A DNA stretch of 64,000 nucleotides from Arachis hypogaea (lineage: Eukaryota > Streptophyta > Magnoliopsida > Fabales > Fabaceae), in the NCBI RefSeq assembly GCF_003086295.3, contig NC_092053.1, forward strand, positions 83,637,671-83,701,670. Direction: 5' to 3'. The translations under genes were made by a program, and so were the position numbers. Below the pieces are notes generated by a model that saw only the letters and a program-made list of their open reading frames with translations, had not been told where the DNA came from and searched no databases. Positions 22,188 to 33,160 of the stretch are shown piece by piece; position 1 is the first letter of the stretch, and the number at the start of each line of letters is the position of its first letter.

Positions 22188-23035
22188 GCCATCTCCAACG
22201 TTAGTGACAAAGGTGAGTGTCACTAATGTTGGCTCATCATCTCTTTATCCACGTTAGCTTCCACGTTAATTAAGTTAACGTGGGAGTTAACGTTGCTCAT
22301 GGTCGCTCTTGGTGGTTCACCCCAACGTTAGTGACAAAGGTAAGTGTCACTAACGTTGGCGACCAATTGCTCTCTCCACGTTAGCTTCCACGTTAACTAA
22401 GTTAACGTGGGAGTTAACGTGGCTTATGGAAGCTTGGCCAACGTTAGTGACAAAGGTGAATGTCACTAACGTTGGCTTCCCTTTTTCTTTTTAACATTAG
22501 AAGCCACGTTAACTAAGTTAACGTGGCAACTAACGTGGCCAATTATGAGCTTGGTCCAACGTTAGTGACAAAGGGGAGTGTCACTAACGTTGGCCTTATT
22601 GTCTTCTTCCACGTTAGAGTTCACGTTAACTAAGTTAACGTGACTCTTAACGTGGGCTATTATGGCTTCGAGGGCGTTATTGGCGATTACTTTTCTCATT
22701 AACTTTGCAAGTTAGCTCCCATTCCACGTTAGAGGTCACGTTAGTCAGATTAACGTGGCTGCTAATGTGGTTCGTCCTTTCTTCTTTTGTCCTGAAATCA
22801 AGCAATAAAGTGCATCAAAGTTCTAATCCAAGTCATGGGAAATGCAACATCCAATTTTTCATTAAATTCATGCAAAATCCTCATGAAATCATGTAAAGTG
22901 CACAATGTATGCTTGAATCAAGATGTAAGTGAATATCTACCCAAAAAGAGCTTATTTTCTAAGAAAAAGCATGAAACTACCCTAAGAATAGTAAAGAAAA
23001 GGTCTGTGAAATTGGCCAAAATGCCCTGGCATCAC
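22188..23035 (-). mobile_element. Element E 3' LTR, remaining right part
   Basis: It starts in mid-LTR at GCCATCTCC because D is inserted here, and ends CCCTGGCATCA at 23035. It matches the right LTR of E at about 35704-36550 almost base for base, so these are the two LTRs of one element. It holds the alternating AACGTT hairpins. The ORFs 22705-22896 and 22835-23173 are copies of LTR sequence and not genes. Confidence 0.85.
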
Positions 23036-23610
23036 AACACCAAACTTAAAGCTTGCTTGTCCCTAAGCAAGTACTGGAATAAGAGAATCATGAATGGAAT
23101 GCCAAGAGAAATGAGTCATTCTTGTGGAAGTCATGTTTCTGGTTTTATGGTGGTTTCATTCCTAGCAACTTAGGTTCATTCCTTCACTGGCTTTCAGACC
23201 TTTATCATGTCCTAGAATACTCACTGTGATTGCATCCCATGAGGCTTTTATTCATTGATCCTTTTGTTGTCATTTCAGGGCTTATTTGTGTTCTTAGGCT
23301 AAGTGCTCTGTAAGGGGGCAACTCTTTAAAATAAGCTTTTAGCCAACACTCCCGAACCAGTTGGTTCAAGGTGCTAGGTGTTGAAGCACCCCTAAGGACT
23401 TACTTCCTCAAGTCTCTCCCCCATACATACACACCACAGGCACATAGTTTGTTTATTTTCTTTCCTTGAGGTTTTGGCGTCCAGCACCTCTTTGGGCTAC
23501 TAAATGTTCTGTAGCAAAGATTGCTTTTGATGGTGGACTTTCAGCTGATAATCCCAGGTTAGTTAACCCAAGTTACCAGGTGATAAAGCACCCCTAAGAG
23601 CATAGTAATC
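23036..23610 (-). other. Element E 3' internal region, first part, with polypurine tract
   Basis: On + it begins CAACACCAAACTTAAAGC next to the LTR, the polypurine tract of the minus-strand element. It is non-coding and matches 27499-28080 of element I. It is interrupted by solo LTR G after TAATC (23606-23610) and resumes at 33161. Confidence 0.8.
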
Positions 23611-25225
23611 TGATGCACGAAAAACTTGTATCACAACAACTTTCCTTCGGCAAGTGTACCGAATTTTGTCGTCAAGTAAAAACTCACAATAGAGTGAGGT
23701 CGAATCCCACAAGGATTGATTGATCAAGCAACTTTAATTAGAGGACTGTTCTAGTTGAGCGAATCCAGAATTTGAGTTGAGAATTGCAGAAAATAAAATG
23801 GCGGGAAGGTAATTGACAGGAAAGTAAATGCTAGAATTATAGATCTGAAAGTAAATGACGGAAGGTAAATTGCAGAAATTAAAGAGAATCGGTAAGATCA
23901 GAAATGGGGAGTTCATTGGGCTTAGGAGATGTTGCATTCTCCGGATCAATTTCATTTTCATCTCTTCCTCAATCAATGCACTCATTGATCTCCTTGGCAA
24001 TCTTAAGTGATTGAATTACAATTTCTTGTAATTCAATCTCTCAAATCTTGATCAATAGCCAATTCCTTGGTCAATTGCTCATGAGAAGAGATGAAGTATG
24101 GTCACTGATTATACCACATGCATTTCCCAAACCATGTATTGAGAGGATTATAGTCACACATCCATCCAAACCCAATTTGGTCCAGCATGAGAAAGCATTT
24201 CTAGCTTGATCTCTTCATTCCTCTTTCAAGGTTCAGAAGAGATCCAAGTATGAATAACTTCTTTTTCAAGATAACTACTCAATTGGATGAAGATCGAAAG
24301 CTTTCAAGTAAAATCAAGAGAAAAGATGGAAGAAGAATAATAAAAACTAGTATTGATCCATCAAATTACAACAGAGCTCCCTAACCCAATGACAAGGGTT
24401 TAGTTGTTCATAGCTCTGGAAAATAAAAACAATGATGGAGAATACATGATGAAAACTTAGAGTGCAGAGAAAGTAAATACAGAGAGTAGTTCTATGCTCA
24501 GAGTCTCCCTATAATTTCCAACTCCCTAAAATATTTCAAAGATACTCCTATATATACTACTCTTCTGTTCTTCTAGTTTATTCTTCAAGTCTTGGGCCTT
24601 TGGATCTTGAGTTGGAAGCAGTTCTCTTCTTCATTGGGCTTAGCTTTTACATGCAGAGAGAAAGTATCAAGTGGGCAGGGGCTATGGCTCAGGAAGTTAG
24701 TGGTGTTAACGTTCAGTGAAAATATGGGTTCGAGAACGTTAGTGACAATCACCTTTTTTACTAACGTTCCTCACCAAAGTTAAAGGCCACGTTAACCTCA
24801 ACGTTAGTGGCACAAACGTTGCCACTAACGTTTCCACTATGTCCTTCGCACACGTTATTAGGACTCAACTTTCCCAATAACGTTGAGAAGCCTCCCCCTT
24901 CCCTACGTTAGAGCCCACGTTAACTTAGTTAACGTGGCTCTTTTAACGTAGGCTTGCCATCCTTCGAGAACGTTAGTGACACTTACCATTGTCACTAACA
25001 TTCCAAATTGCCCCTATTTTCCACGTTAGAGTCCACGTTAACTAGGTTAACGTGGCCTTGCTAGCCATCTCCAACGTTAGTGACAAAGTTGAGTGTCACT
25101 AACGTTGGCTCATCCTTCCCTTATCCACGTTAGCTTCCACGTTAACTAAGTTAACGTGGGAGTTAACGTGGCTCATGGTGGCATGTGTGGCTCCTTCCAA
25201 CGTCAGTGAAAATGTTGGGTGTCAC
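23606..25225 (-). mobile_element. Solo LTR G, left part
   Basis: TAATC (23606-23610) precedes TGATGCACG at 23611; the other end, CATCA, is at 33155 and is followed by TAATC at 33156-33160. With element I removed, G is about 2384 bp, one LTR with no internal region: a solo LTR formed by recombination between two LTRs. TATA (minus TATATATAGG) lies at 24547-24556 and AACGTT palindromes start near 24700. The ORF 23734-24000 is not supported. Confidence 0.92.
25221..25225. repeat. Target site duplication of element I, left copy (GTCAC)
   Basis: GTCAC precedes TGATGCGGG. The right counterpart at 32382-32386 is GTGAC, one mismatch. The host sequence TGTCAC-TAATG is restored when I is removed, which confirms the site. 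Confidence 0.8.
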
Positions 25226-26190
25226 TGATGCGGGTGGAAACTGTCTCTCAACAAATTTCCTTCAGCAAGTGTACCGAATTTGTCGTCAAGTAAAAACTCA
25301 CAACAGAGTGAGGTCGAATCCCACAGGGATTGATTGATCAAGAAACTTTAATTAGAAGAATGTTCTAGTTGAGCGAATCCAGAATTTGGGTTGAGAGTTG
25401 CAGAAAATAAAATCGCGGGAATGTAAATAACAGAAAAGTAAATGCTAGAAATAAAGGACTGGAAGTAAATGACTGAAAGTAAATTGCAGAATTGTAAATG
25501 GGAATGGGGGATTTGCTCATAAAAGTAAATGGCAGAAATTAAAGAGAATGGGTAAGATCAGAGATGGGGAGTTCATTGGGCTTAGGAGATATTGCAACCC
25601 TTCAGATCAAGTTCATTTTCATCTCTTCCTCAATTAATGCACTCATTGATCTCCTTGGCAATCTTAATTGATTGAATTACAAATTCAATCTCTCAAATCT
25701 TGATCAATAACCAATTCCTTGGTCAATTGCTCATGAGAAGAGATGAAGTATGGTCACTGATTATACCACATGCATTTCCCAAATCAAGTATTGAGAGGGT
25801 TATAGTCACATACCCATCCAAACCCAATTTGGTCCAGCATGAGAAAGCATTTCTAGCTTGATCTCTTCATTCCTCTTTCAAGGTTCAGAAGAGATCCAAG
25901 TTTGAATAGCTTATTTTCCAAGATAACTACCCAATTGGATGAAGATCGAAAGCTTTCAAGTAAAATCAAGAGAAAAAATAGAAGAAAAATAATGAAAACT
26001 AGTATTGATCCATCAAATTACAACAGAGCTCCCTAACCCAATGAAAGGGGTTTAGTTGTTCATAGCTCTAGAAAATGAAAACAAAGATGGAGAATACATC
26101 ATAAAACTAGAAAATGCAGAGAATGTAGAATATAGAGAGTAATTATTCTTTTCCAACTTTTCCAGAATTCCTCAACAATTCAAAGCTACT

Positions 26191-26200
26191 CCTATATATA
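26191..26200 (-). promoter_or_regulatory. TATA box of element I, left LTR
   Basis: The minus strand reads TATATATAGG in a block that is the same in G (24547-24556) and E (35170-35179). The first palindrome is about 135 bp upstream in sense direction. Confidence 0.65.
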
Positions 26201-26335
26201 CTACTTTTCTCAGCTTCTAGTTGGCTCTTCAAGTCTTGGGCCTTTGGATCTTGAGTTTGAAGCAGTTCTCTTCTTCATTTGGGCTTGGCTTTACTTGCAG
26301 AGAGAAAGTGTGAAGTGGGCAGAGACTTTAGCTCA

Positions 26336-27190
26336 GGACGTTAGGGGTGTTAACGTTTAGTGAAAATATGAGTTCGAGAACGTTAGTGACAATCAACTTT
26401 CTCACTAACGTTCCTAAGTAAAAGCCACGTTAACTTCAACGTTAGTGGCACAAACGTTGCCACTAACGTTGCCTCTAAGTCCTTCGCACACGTTATTGAG
26501 ACTTAACATTCCCAATAACTTTGAAAAGCCCCCTTTGTTCCCACGTTAGAGCCCACGTTAACTTAGTTAACGTGGCTCTTTAACGTGGGCTTGCCATCCT
26601 TCGAGAACGTTAGTGACACTCAACATTGTCACTAACGTTCCAAGGTGCCCCTATGTCTCACGTTAGAGTCCACGTTAACTAGGTTAACGTGGTTTCTAAT
26701 GTGGCGATGCTTAGCCATCCCCAACGTTAGTGACATTGTTGAATGTCACTAACGTTGGTGTTTCTTTCACTCATCAACGTTAGCTTCCACGTTAACTAAG
26801 TTAACGTGGCTCCTTGGGGGGTTGTGTGGTTGCTTCCAACGTTAGTGACAATGTTGGGTGTCACTAACGTTGTCGACCACTCTTGCTTCTTACGTTAGCT
26901 CCCACGTTAACCAAGTTAACGTGGGAGTTACCGTGGTATGTTTCTCCTTAGGCCAACGTTAGTGACAATGTTGAATGTCACTAACGTTGGCGTTTCTCCC
27001 CCTTTCTAACGTTAGAGGCCACGTTAACTAAGTTAACGTGGACTCTAACGTGGCCACTTATGAGCATTTGCCAACGTTAGTGACAATGTTAAGTGTCAGT
27101 AACGTTGGCTCAACTTCCCCTCTCCACGTTAGAGTTCTCGTTAACTTAGTTAACGTGACTCTTAACGTGGTCAATGATGGCTTCGAGAGC
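26336..27190. repeat. Alternating AACGTT hairpin array in the I LTR
   Basis: Two hairpin types alternate about ten times over 850 bp. Type 1 is CCAACGTTAGTGACA with TGTCACTAACGTTGG, a 15-bp stem and about 8-base loop. Type 2 is CCACGTTAACTAAGTTAACGTGG-like, often enclosed by a second CACGTTA/TAACGTG pair. The same array is in E (35320-36290 and 22188-22770), in G (24700-25225, 32387-32890) and in the right LTR remnant of I (31672-32080). Confidence 0.9.
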
Positions 27191-27498
27191 GTTATTGGCA
27201 ATCACTTTTCTCATTAACTTTGCAAGTTACCTCACATTCCTTGCTTCCTTTGGTCCTGAAATCAAGCAATAGAGCGCATCAAAGTTCTAGTCCAAGTCAT
27301 GGGCAATGCAGCATATAATTTGTCACTAAACTCATGCAAAATCCTCATGAAATAATGTAAAATAGACAATGTATGCTTGAATCAAGGTGTAAGTGAATAT
27401 CTACCCAAAACTAGCTTATTTCCTAAGGGAATGCGTGAAACTAGCCTAAAAACAGTAAAGAAAAGGTCAGCAAAACTGGCCAAGATGCCCTGGCATCA

Positions 27499-28745
27499 CA
27501 ACACCAAACTTAAAGCTTGCTTGTCCCTAAGCAAGTACTGGAACAAGAGAATGATGAATGGAATGCCAAGAGAGATGAGTCATTCTTGTGGAAGTCATAT
27601 CACTGATTTTATGGTGGTTTCACGCATAGCAGCTTACGTTCATTCCTTTACTGGCTTTCAGACCTTTATCATGTCCTAAAACACTCACCTTGCTTACATC
27701 CCATGAGACTTTTATTCATTGATCCCTTTATTGTCATTTCAGAGCTTATTGGTGTTCTTAGGCTAAGTGCTCTGTAAGGGGGCAACTTTTTAAGATAAGC
27801 TTTCAGTCAACACTCCCGAACCAGTTGGTTCAAGGTGCTAGGTGTTGAAGCACCCCTAAGGACTTACTCCCTCAAGTCTCTCCCCCATACATACACACCA
27901 CAGGCATATAGTTCATTTATTTTCCTTCTTGAGACCTTGGTGTCCAACACCTCTTTGGGTTACTAAATGCTCTGTGGTGAGGGTTACTCTTGATAAGGGA
28001 CTTTCAGCTGATAATCCCGGGTTAGTTAACCCAAGTTACCAAGTGATAAAGCACACCTAAGAGCTTATTCATCCAAGTAGATCCCTCACACAGGAACACC
28101 ACAGACACATATCTTAAGATCAGAACCATTGGTGCCTAGCCTTATTGCTTACTCTTTTTCTTTTGTTTTTCCACTTTCATTATTCTTTTCTCTTTCTCTT
28201 ATTCGGATCTTGTCATATACTTAGTCTCATGAGTATATTCAAAGCAAAGTATTCAGGCCAGATAGTTGTCATCCCACCTTATGGTTGAACCAACTTAGCT
28301 AACTTATGATCATACCACAAACTCATGAATGTACTCCATAAGATGAACTCTACTCTGGTCTTTTGAAACATAAACATTCTCTCTTCATTTGATTTAAAGG
28401 GACAAGCATACAAGTAAGTTAAGGAGGATGCAGTGACATAAAGACTAGCACACATACACCTATTCAGAAAGAAAACTTAAAAGACAGAATTTAAAAAGAT
28501 TTAAACATAACATGGAAGCAAGTTCTATTTCATACAAGATCTTCCTTATTTAAAACACAGAGAAAGGTGGAATAAAGAAGGAACTCCACCACCTTTTAAT
28601 GTTGTGGATGTCCATGCTCTTTTCCTTGCTTGTCCTCCTTGTTTCCTCTTGCATTTCCTCGCATCCGTGCCAATCTTGCTTGCTTCCAACCCTCAAGTGC
28701 CTTCCTCACTGACTCATGACTCTCTTCCACCCTTTGTCTTTCCTC
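27499..28745 (-). other. Element I 3' untranslated internal region
   Basis: It begins with the polypurine tract complement CAACACCAAACTTAAAGC. The rest is non-coding and matches E (23036-23610, 33161-33686). The ORFs 27377-27679 and 28604-28972 have no similarity that I can recognise. Confidence 0.8.
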
Positions 28746-30137
28746 TCATGCTAATTCATCCTTCATTTCTTCGTACCTGGCTATTTCTGGATGCAGTATT
28801 GGCAGCTGTCCCACTAAGTAGCCGAGCCTGGCTTGAGTGTTTATGTGATGTCCTGTCTCGCTCATGTAAACTCCTTCTGCGAATGCCCTTTGCTCGTCCA
28901 ATAGTTCTGCCTGTTCTATTTGTCTTCGATGCATCTCATGTACGTGTGCCCCTTGATGTGCTTGGATGTTGATTAGCCTCTGGATGGATTCTTGTTGCTC
29001 ATTTTGCCTTTGTTCCATCCTGTTGAATGTTTCTCTCCATTGTTGTCCTTGACTTAGTTGCTGTTCCATCATTTGCCTTTGCCACTCACCTTGCTGAGTC
29101 ATCCATCTTGAGAGTGCTTCCTCTTGCTGCCCCATCATCTGTAGTTGAAGCTCTTTCTGTGCTCCTTGGCTTTCCAAATATTGTCTAGACAAGCCATCAA
29201 TGGCTTCCTGCAATTGGTGCATGTCCAAGGTATGTTGTGCTTGACCCTCTAAGACTTGTCCTTCCACTACTTGAGGGGTTGTCCTCTTCCTTTGCTTCCG
29301 CTGAGGCAAAGGGGATGCTGCAGCATTCATCTTTCGTACAATTATTGGGATGCCTTTCTTTATCCACATGGGGTTCTCATCTTCAAAAACCACCCCAGCT
29401 TTCTTGCATATTCGGTAAATAGTGGTGGGGTAACCTAACGTTCCTCTTGAGTCGCTTTTCTCTGCTATCTTTCTAATACCTTCAGCTATGAGTTCATGAA
29501 CCTTGATTTCTCCTCCCTTCACTATACAATGCACCATCGTGGCTCTCTTGACATTCACCTCCGAGTTATTTGCAGCTGGGAGAATAGACCTTCTCACTAG
29601 CTCAAACCACCCCTTGGCTTCGGGAGTGAGATCTGTTCTCTTGATGAACTTTGGTTTCTTTCCGGCACCCCTTTCCCAGTCAGCTCTGGGTACACAAATG
29701 TCTCACAAAATGTGGTCATAATTGGGGTTGTCCAATCTTGAGTGATAACTTTCTTCTTCAAACTGTATAGACCGTAGCTTCAGTGCCCTCATGACACTCA
29801 TGGGACCAAAATCCACCATCTTTCCTCTCACAAAGCTTGTATATGACTCATCTTTCTTATCATATCGGACCGCATTTGCATAGAATTCTCTTATGAGATT
29901 TACATTCACCTTAGTGACTGGGTCAGTGAGGAGCTCCCATCTTCTCCTTTCTACCTTCTCTGTGATTTCAGGGTACTCAGTCTTTTTAACTTGAAATCCC
30001 AACTCATAAATGATTTCCTTATCAACCATCCACCCGTATTGCAATGCATGATGCAAGCTTCTAAATCTCTTTTCATCATATGGGTGTTCTTCCATGGGTT
30101 CATTTCCCTTCCTACTTTTAGAACCCGAAGATGCCAT
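28746..30137 (-). pseudogene. PF20167-type (putative plant transposon protein) ORF of element I, one internal stop
   Basis: It starts MASSGSKSRKGNEPMEEHPY at 30137. The first 145 codons hold the typical block REFYANAVRY, SFVRGKMVDFGP. A TGA at 29703-29705 interrupts it; the same frame then continues (TPEAKGWFELVRRSILPAANN) to 28746, about 463 codons in all. The second half, about residues 300-440, is Gln/Glu-rich and probably coiled-coil (LQLQMMGQQEEALSRWMTQQ). Such ORFs sit in the env position of Athila-like elements, downstream of pol; their role is unknown and no signal peptide or membrane segment is seen. The stop fits a CGA-to-TGA change. The same ORF type is found broken in L (55808-57107) and truncated in E (33687-34300). 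Confidence 0.8.
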
Positions 30138-30961
30138 GAATGATAGTTAATATGTGAAGGTGGCAAAGTTGTTGAGATTTTTGGTTGTTCAGGTTTTTAT
30201 TACACTGAAGAGAGTGAGGTGGGAAAAAGGTTTTTAATGGGGTAGGGAGTGTCTTGTACCGAAATGGAGAGTGGTGAAGAGTGGGTAATGACAATGAAGG
30301 TGGGTACGGAACAAGGGTTATTTATATAGAGAAGTTGTGAGAGAATGGAGGGTGTGGATTGATGGAGTGGTTACTTGATGGACGGTTGGGGTGATGCATG
30401 GATAAAAGACAAGGATCATCACTTTATGAATGAGATTGCTCGGTCTTTTAGGGGTCCCATTTTTCCAATGTTGCATGGCAACATTTTCCAATGTATTTCC
30501 TTTTTAAAACAAGTGTGTAGCCCTTCCTTTTGTGGTGTCCGCTCCTTCTTTGTTTAGTTGTCCAATCCATCCCTTTTAATGCTTCTTTTCTTTTCCTATA
30601 AAGATAACATAAGGAAAGTGAGACATAATATCAAAAAGACAATTTAGCCTTTACGGCTATAATTAACTAACTAAGTGTGTGTCCTTTTATGCATTTTGGT
30701 GACACCATAGGGTGACACCAAACTTAGTTTGAAGCATTGTGATGAAAAGTTTTGTTCAAAGCTCCCAAGACTAGCATGCATCTTGGTTTGCTTTGAACAC
30801 CAAACTTGTTCCTCACTATATACTGCACAATAAGGACTTCACCAAGTTTGGGTTGGAATTTATGAATATTGCTTTTTTTACTATTTTCTAAAAACATATA
30901 AAACATGGGTTGCCTCCCATGAAGCGCTTCTTTAGCATCACTAGCTTGACGTTTTTCCTTC
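30138..30961 (-). other. Spacer of element I between the protease tail and the PF20167 ORF
   Basis: About 820 bp, non-coding. Copies of ACACCAAACTT on + lie near 30715 and 30798. A TATA-like TTATTTATATAG (+) or CTATATAAATAA (minus) at about 30329-30340 stands about 190 bp upstream of the ORF start and might serve it; this is inference. Confidence 0.5.
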
Positions 30962-31671
30962 ATCAGGGTGGCTGGTAGTGCTTAAAGTCCTCCCCTCTTG
31001 CTGTGGACTTATATCCATTGGTTGGATCAATGATCTCCACATGTTCCAGGGAAAGAACTCTATTGATAGTGAAGACCATAGGTAACTGAGATGGTACAGT
31101 GGGGAGATTTGGGGGGAATATCTGGGAAGTAAGCTGAGATAACTCTATCCCCTGGAGAGAAGAATTCCGTAGGGATCTTCTTGTTCCTCCACCTCCTTGG
31201 TACCTTCTTCTTTGTTTCTTTTGAGGTTGCCTTCCCCTCGGTGACCTCTTTTTCTAAAGGAGTTGTGATGCTGTCTTTACCTGCCTCTAGAGGTTTAGGT
31301 TCCTCCAATTTTTTCTTGAGTTGTGGCAATTGCTGTTTTCCTTGTTTATCAATTAAGGGGATCTCAGAATGAACTGGCTATGCTTCAGTGCTTGTCTCCT
31401 CTTTCAGTGTCGCATTGTCATTTGTGCTTAGTTCCTTGTCCTCTTGATCTGTTTCTTGTGAGAGTTTGAAAACATTGAAGCTGAGTCGTTCATCATGGAT
31501 TCTCAATATTAGCTCCCCTTTCTCTACATCGATAAGTGCTCTGGCCGTAGCAAGGATTGGTCTTCCCAATATGATTGGGTGAGTGTGACTATCTTCCATG
31601 TCCAGGATGACAAAGTCTGTTGGGAGAAAGTATTTCCCAACCTTTAGCAACACATTTTCCACCACTGATGA
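30962..31671 (-). pseudogene. Protease end and integrase-like tail of the element I polyprotein
   Basis: The segment reads LLKVGKYFLPTDFVILDME, IILGRPILATARALID, a Glu/Thr-rich linker, TAG at 31378 (fits Gln to stop), then PRRWRNKKIPTEFFSPGDRV. Near 31085 the frame shifts: the continuation INRVLSLEHVEI and TARGEDFKHYQPP down to 30962 is in another frame. The protease active site (DLGA) is lost because the sequence is cut at 31671. The tail matches that of element A in order and spacing (RGWKNKKTPTEGLSKGDKV, LSLEHAEI, RGDKLRQYNP). Confidence 0.75.
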
Positions 31672-32381
31672 TTAACGTGGAAGTTAACGTGGCTCCTTGG
31701 GGGGTTTTGTGGTTGCTTCCAACGTTAGTGACAATGTTGGGTGTCACTAACGTTGTCGACCACTCTTGCTTCTTACGTTAGCTCCCACGTTAACCAAGTT
31801 AATGTGGGAGTTAACGTGGTATGCTTCTCCTTAGGCCAACGTTAGTGACAATGTTGAATGTCACTAACGTTGGCGTTTCTCCCCCCTTCTAACGTTAGAG
31901 GCCACGTTAACTAAGTTATCGTAGACTCTAACGTGGCCACCTATGAGCATTTGCCAACGTTAGTGACAATGTTAAGTGTCACTAACGTTGGCTCAACTTC
32001 CCCTCTCCACGTTAGAGTTCTCGTTAACTTAGTTAACGTGACTCTTAACGTGGTCAATGATGGCTTCGAGAGCATTATTGGTAATCACTTTTCTCATTAA
32101 CTTTGCAAGTTACCTCGCATTCCTTGCTTCTTTTGGTCCTAAAATCAAGCAATAGAGCGCATCAAAGTTCTAGTCCAAGTCATGGGCAATGCAGCATATA
32201 ATTTGTCACTAAATTCATGCAAAATCCTCATGAAATAATGTAAAATGCACAATGTATGCTTGAATCAAGGTGTAAGTGAATATCTACCCAAAACTAGCTT
32301 ATTTCCTAAGGGAATGCGTGAAACTAGCCTAAAAACAGTAAAGAAAAGGTCAGTGAAACTGGCCAAGATGCCCTGGCATCA
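31672..32381 (-). repeat. Element I 5' LTR remnant
   Basis: It matches 26790-27498 of the left LTR and ends CCCTGGCATCA at 32381, followed by GTGAC. The sense 3' part of this LTR (TATA to U5), the primer site and gag are gone. Confidence 0.88.
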
Positions 32382-33160
32382 GTGACTAATGTTGGCGATC
32401 ACCTTCTTTCTTCACGTTAGCTTCCACGTTAACTAGGTTAACGTGGGAGTCAACGTGGCTCATTGGGGGCTTGTGTTCTTCTAACGTTAGTGACAATGTT
32501 GGGATGTTGGGTGTCACTAACGTTGTCGACCACTTTGTTCCTTCACGTTAGCTTCCACGTTTACTAGGTTAACGTGGGAGTTAACGTGGCTTAATGTGCT
32601 TTGGCCAACGTTAGTGACAATGTTGAGTGTCACTAACGTTGGCTCCCCCTTCCTTCTTAACGTTAGAGGCCACGTTAACTAGGTTAACGTGGACTCTAAC
32701 GTGGCCACTCATGATCTTGGTTCAACGTTAGTGATAATGTTAAGTGTCACTAACGTTGGCTCTATTTCTTAACGTGGGCAATGATGGCTTCAAGAGCGTT
32801 ATTGGCAATTACTTTTCTCATTAACTTTGCAAGTTACTCCCATTCCACGTTAGTGTTAACGTTAGTGCAACTAACATAGCCACTAATGTGGTTCTTCTTT
32901 GCTTCCTTTGTCCTGAAATTAAGCAATAAAGTGCATAAAAGTTCTAGTCCAAGTCATGGGAAATGCAACCTCCAATTTGTCCTTAAATTCATGCAAAATC
33001 CTCATGAAATCATGTAAAATGCACAATGTATGCTTGAATCAAGATGTAAGTGAATATCTACCCAAAACTAGCTTATTTCCTAAGAAAATGCATGAAACTA
33101 TCCTAAAAACAGTAAAGAAAAGGTTAGTGAAACTGGCCAAAATGCCCTGGCATCATAATC
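32382..33160 (-). mobile_element. Solo LTR G, right part, with right target duplication
   Basis: GTGAC (32382-32386) is the right duplication of I. From 32387 G continues with TAATGTTGGCGATC and AACGTT hairpins to CCCTGGCATCA at 33155; TAATC (33156-33160) matches 23606-23610. The ORF 32956-33294 crosses the LTR end and is not a gene. Confidence 0.9.

Larger units (their letters stand above)
25226..27498 (-). repeat. Element I 3' LTR (complete, 2273 bp)
   Basis: Starts TGATGCGGGTGG on + and ends CCCTGGCATCA. Sense layout: palindrome block (27190-26336), TATA (TATATATAGG, 26200-26191), a segment with GAGCTC and CCAATTGGG-type words, GTAAAT repeats (25560-25400) and the conserved GTGGGATTCGACCTCAC box near 25325-25305. 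No gene is seen. Confidence 0.93.
25226..32381 (-). mobile_element. Element I: gag-deleted retrotransposon with PF20167-type ORF
   Basis: Left LTR 25226-27498, 3' internal region with a PF20167-type ORF (28746-30137), a protease and tail remnant (30962-31671), then a direct jump to the middle of the right LTR (31672-32381). The primer site, leader, gag and part of the right LTR were lost in one deletion with its junction at about 31671. LTR overlap (about 710 bp) differs at about a dozen positions. It is inserted in the related solo LTR G. Confidence 0.88.

Noticed and set aside
22188..27190. Regular short repeats with spacers, like a CRISPR array
   Set aside because: The repeats are palindromic and vary, spacing is uneven, they lie in LTRs of plant retrotransposons and no cas-like gene exists.
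28604..28972. 122-codon + ORF rich in Leu and Pro
   Set aside because: It is antisense to the PF20167 ORF and its 3' region and has no known motif.
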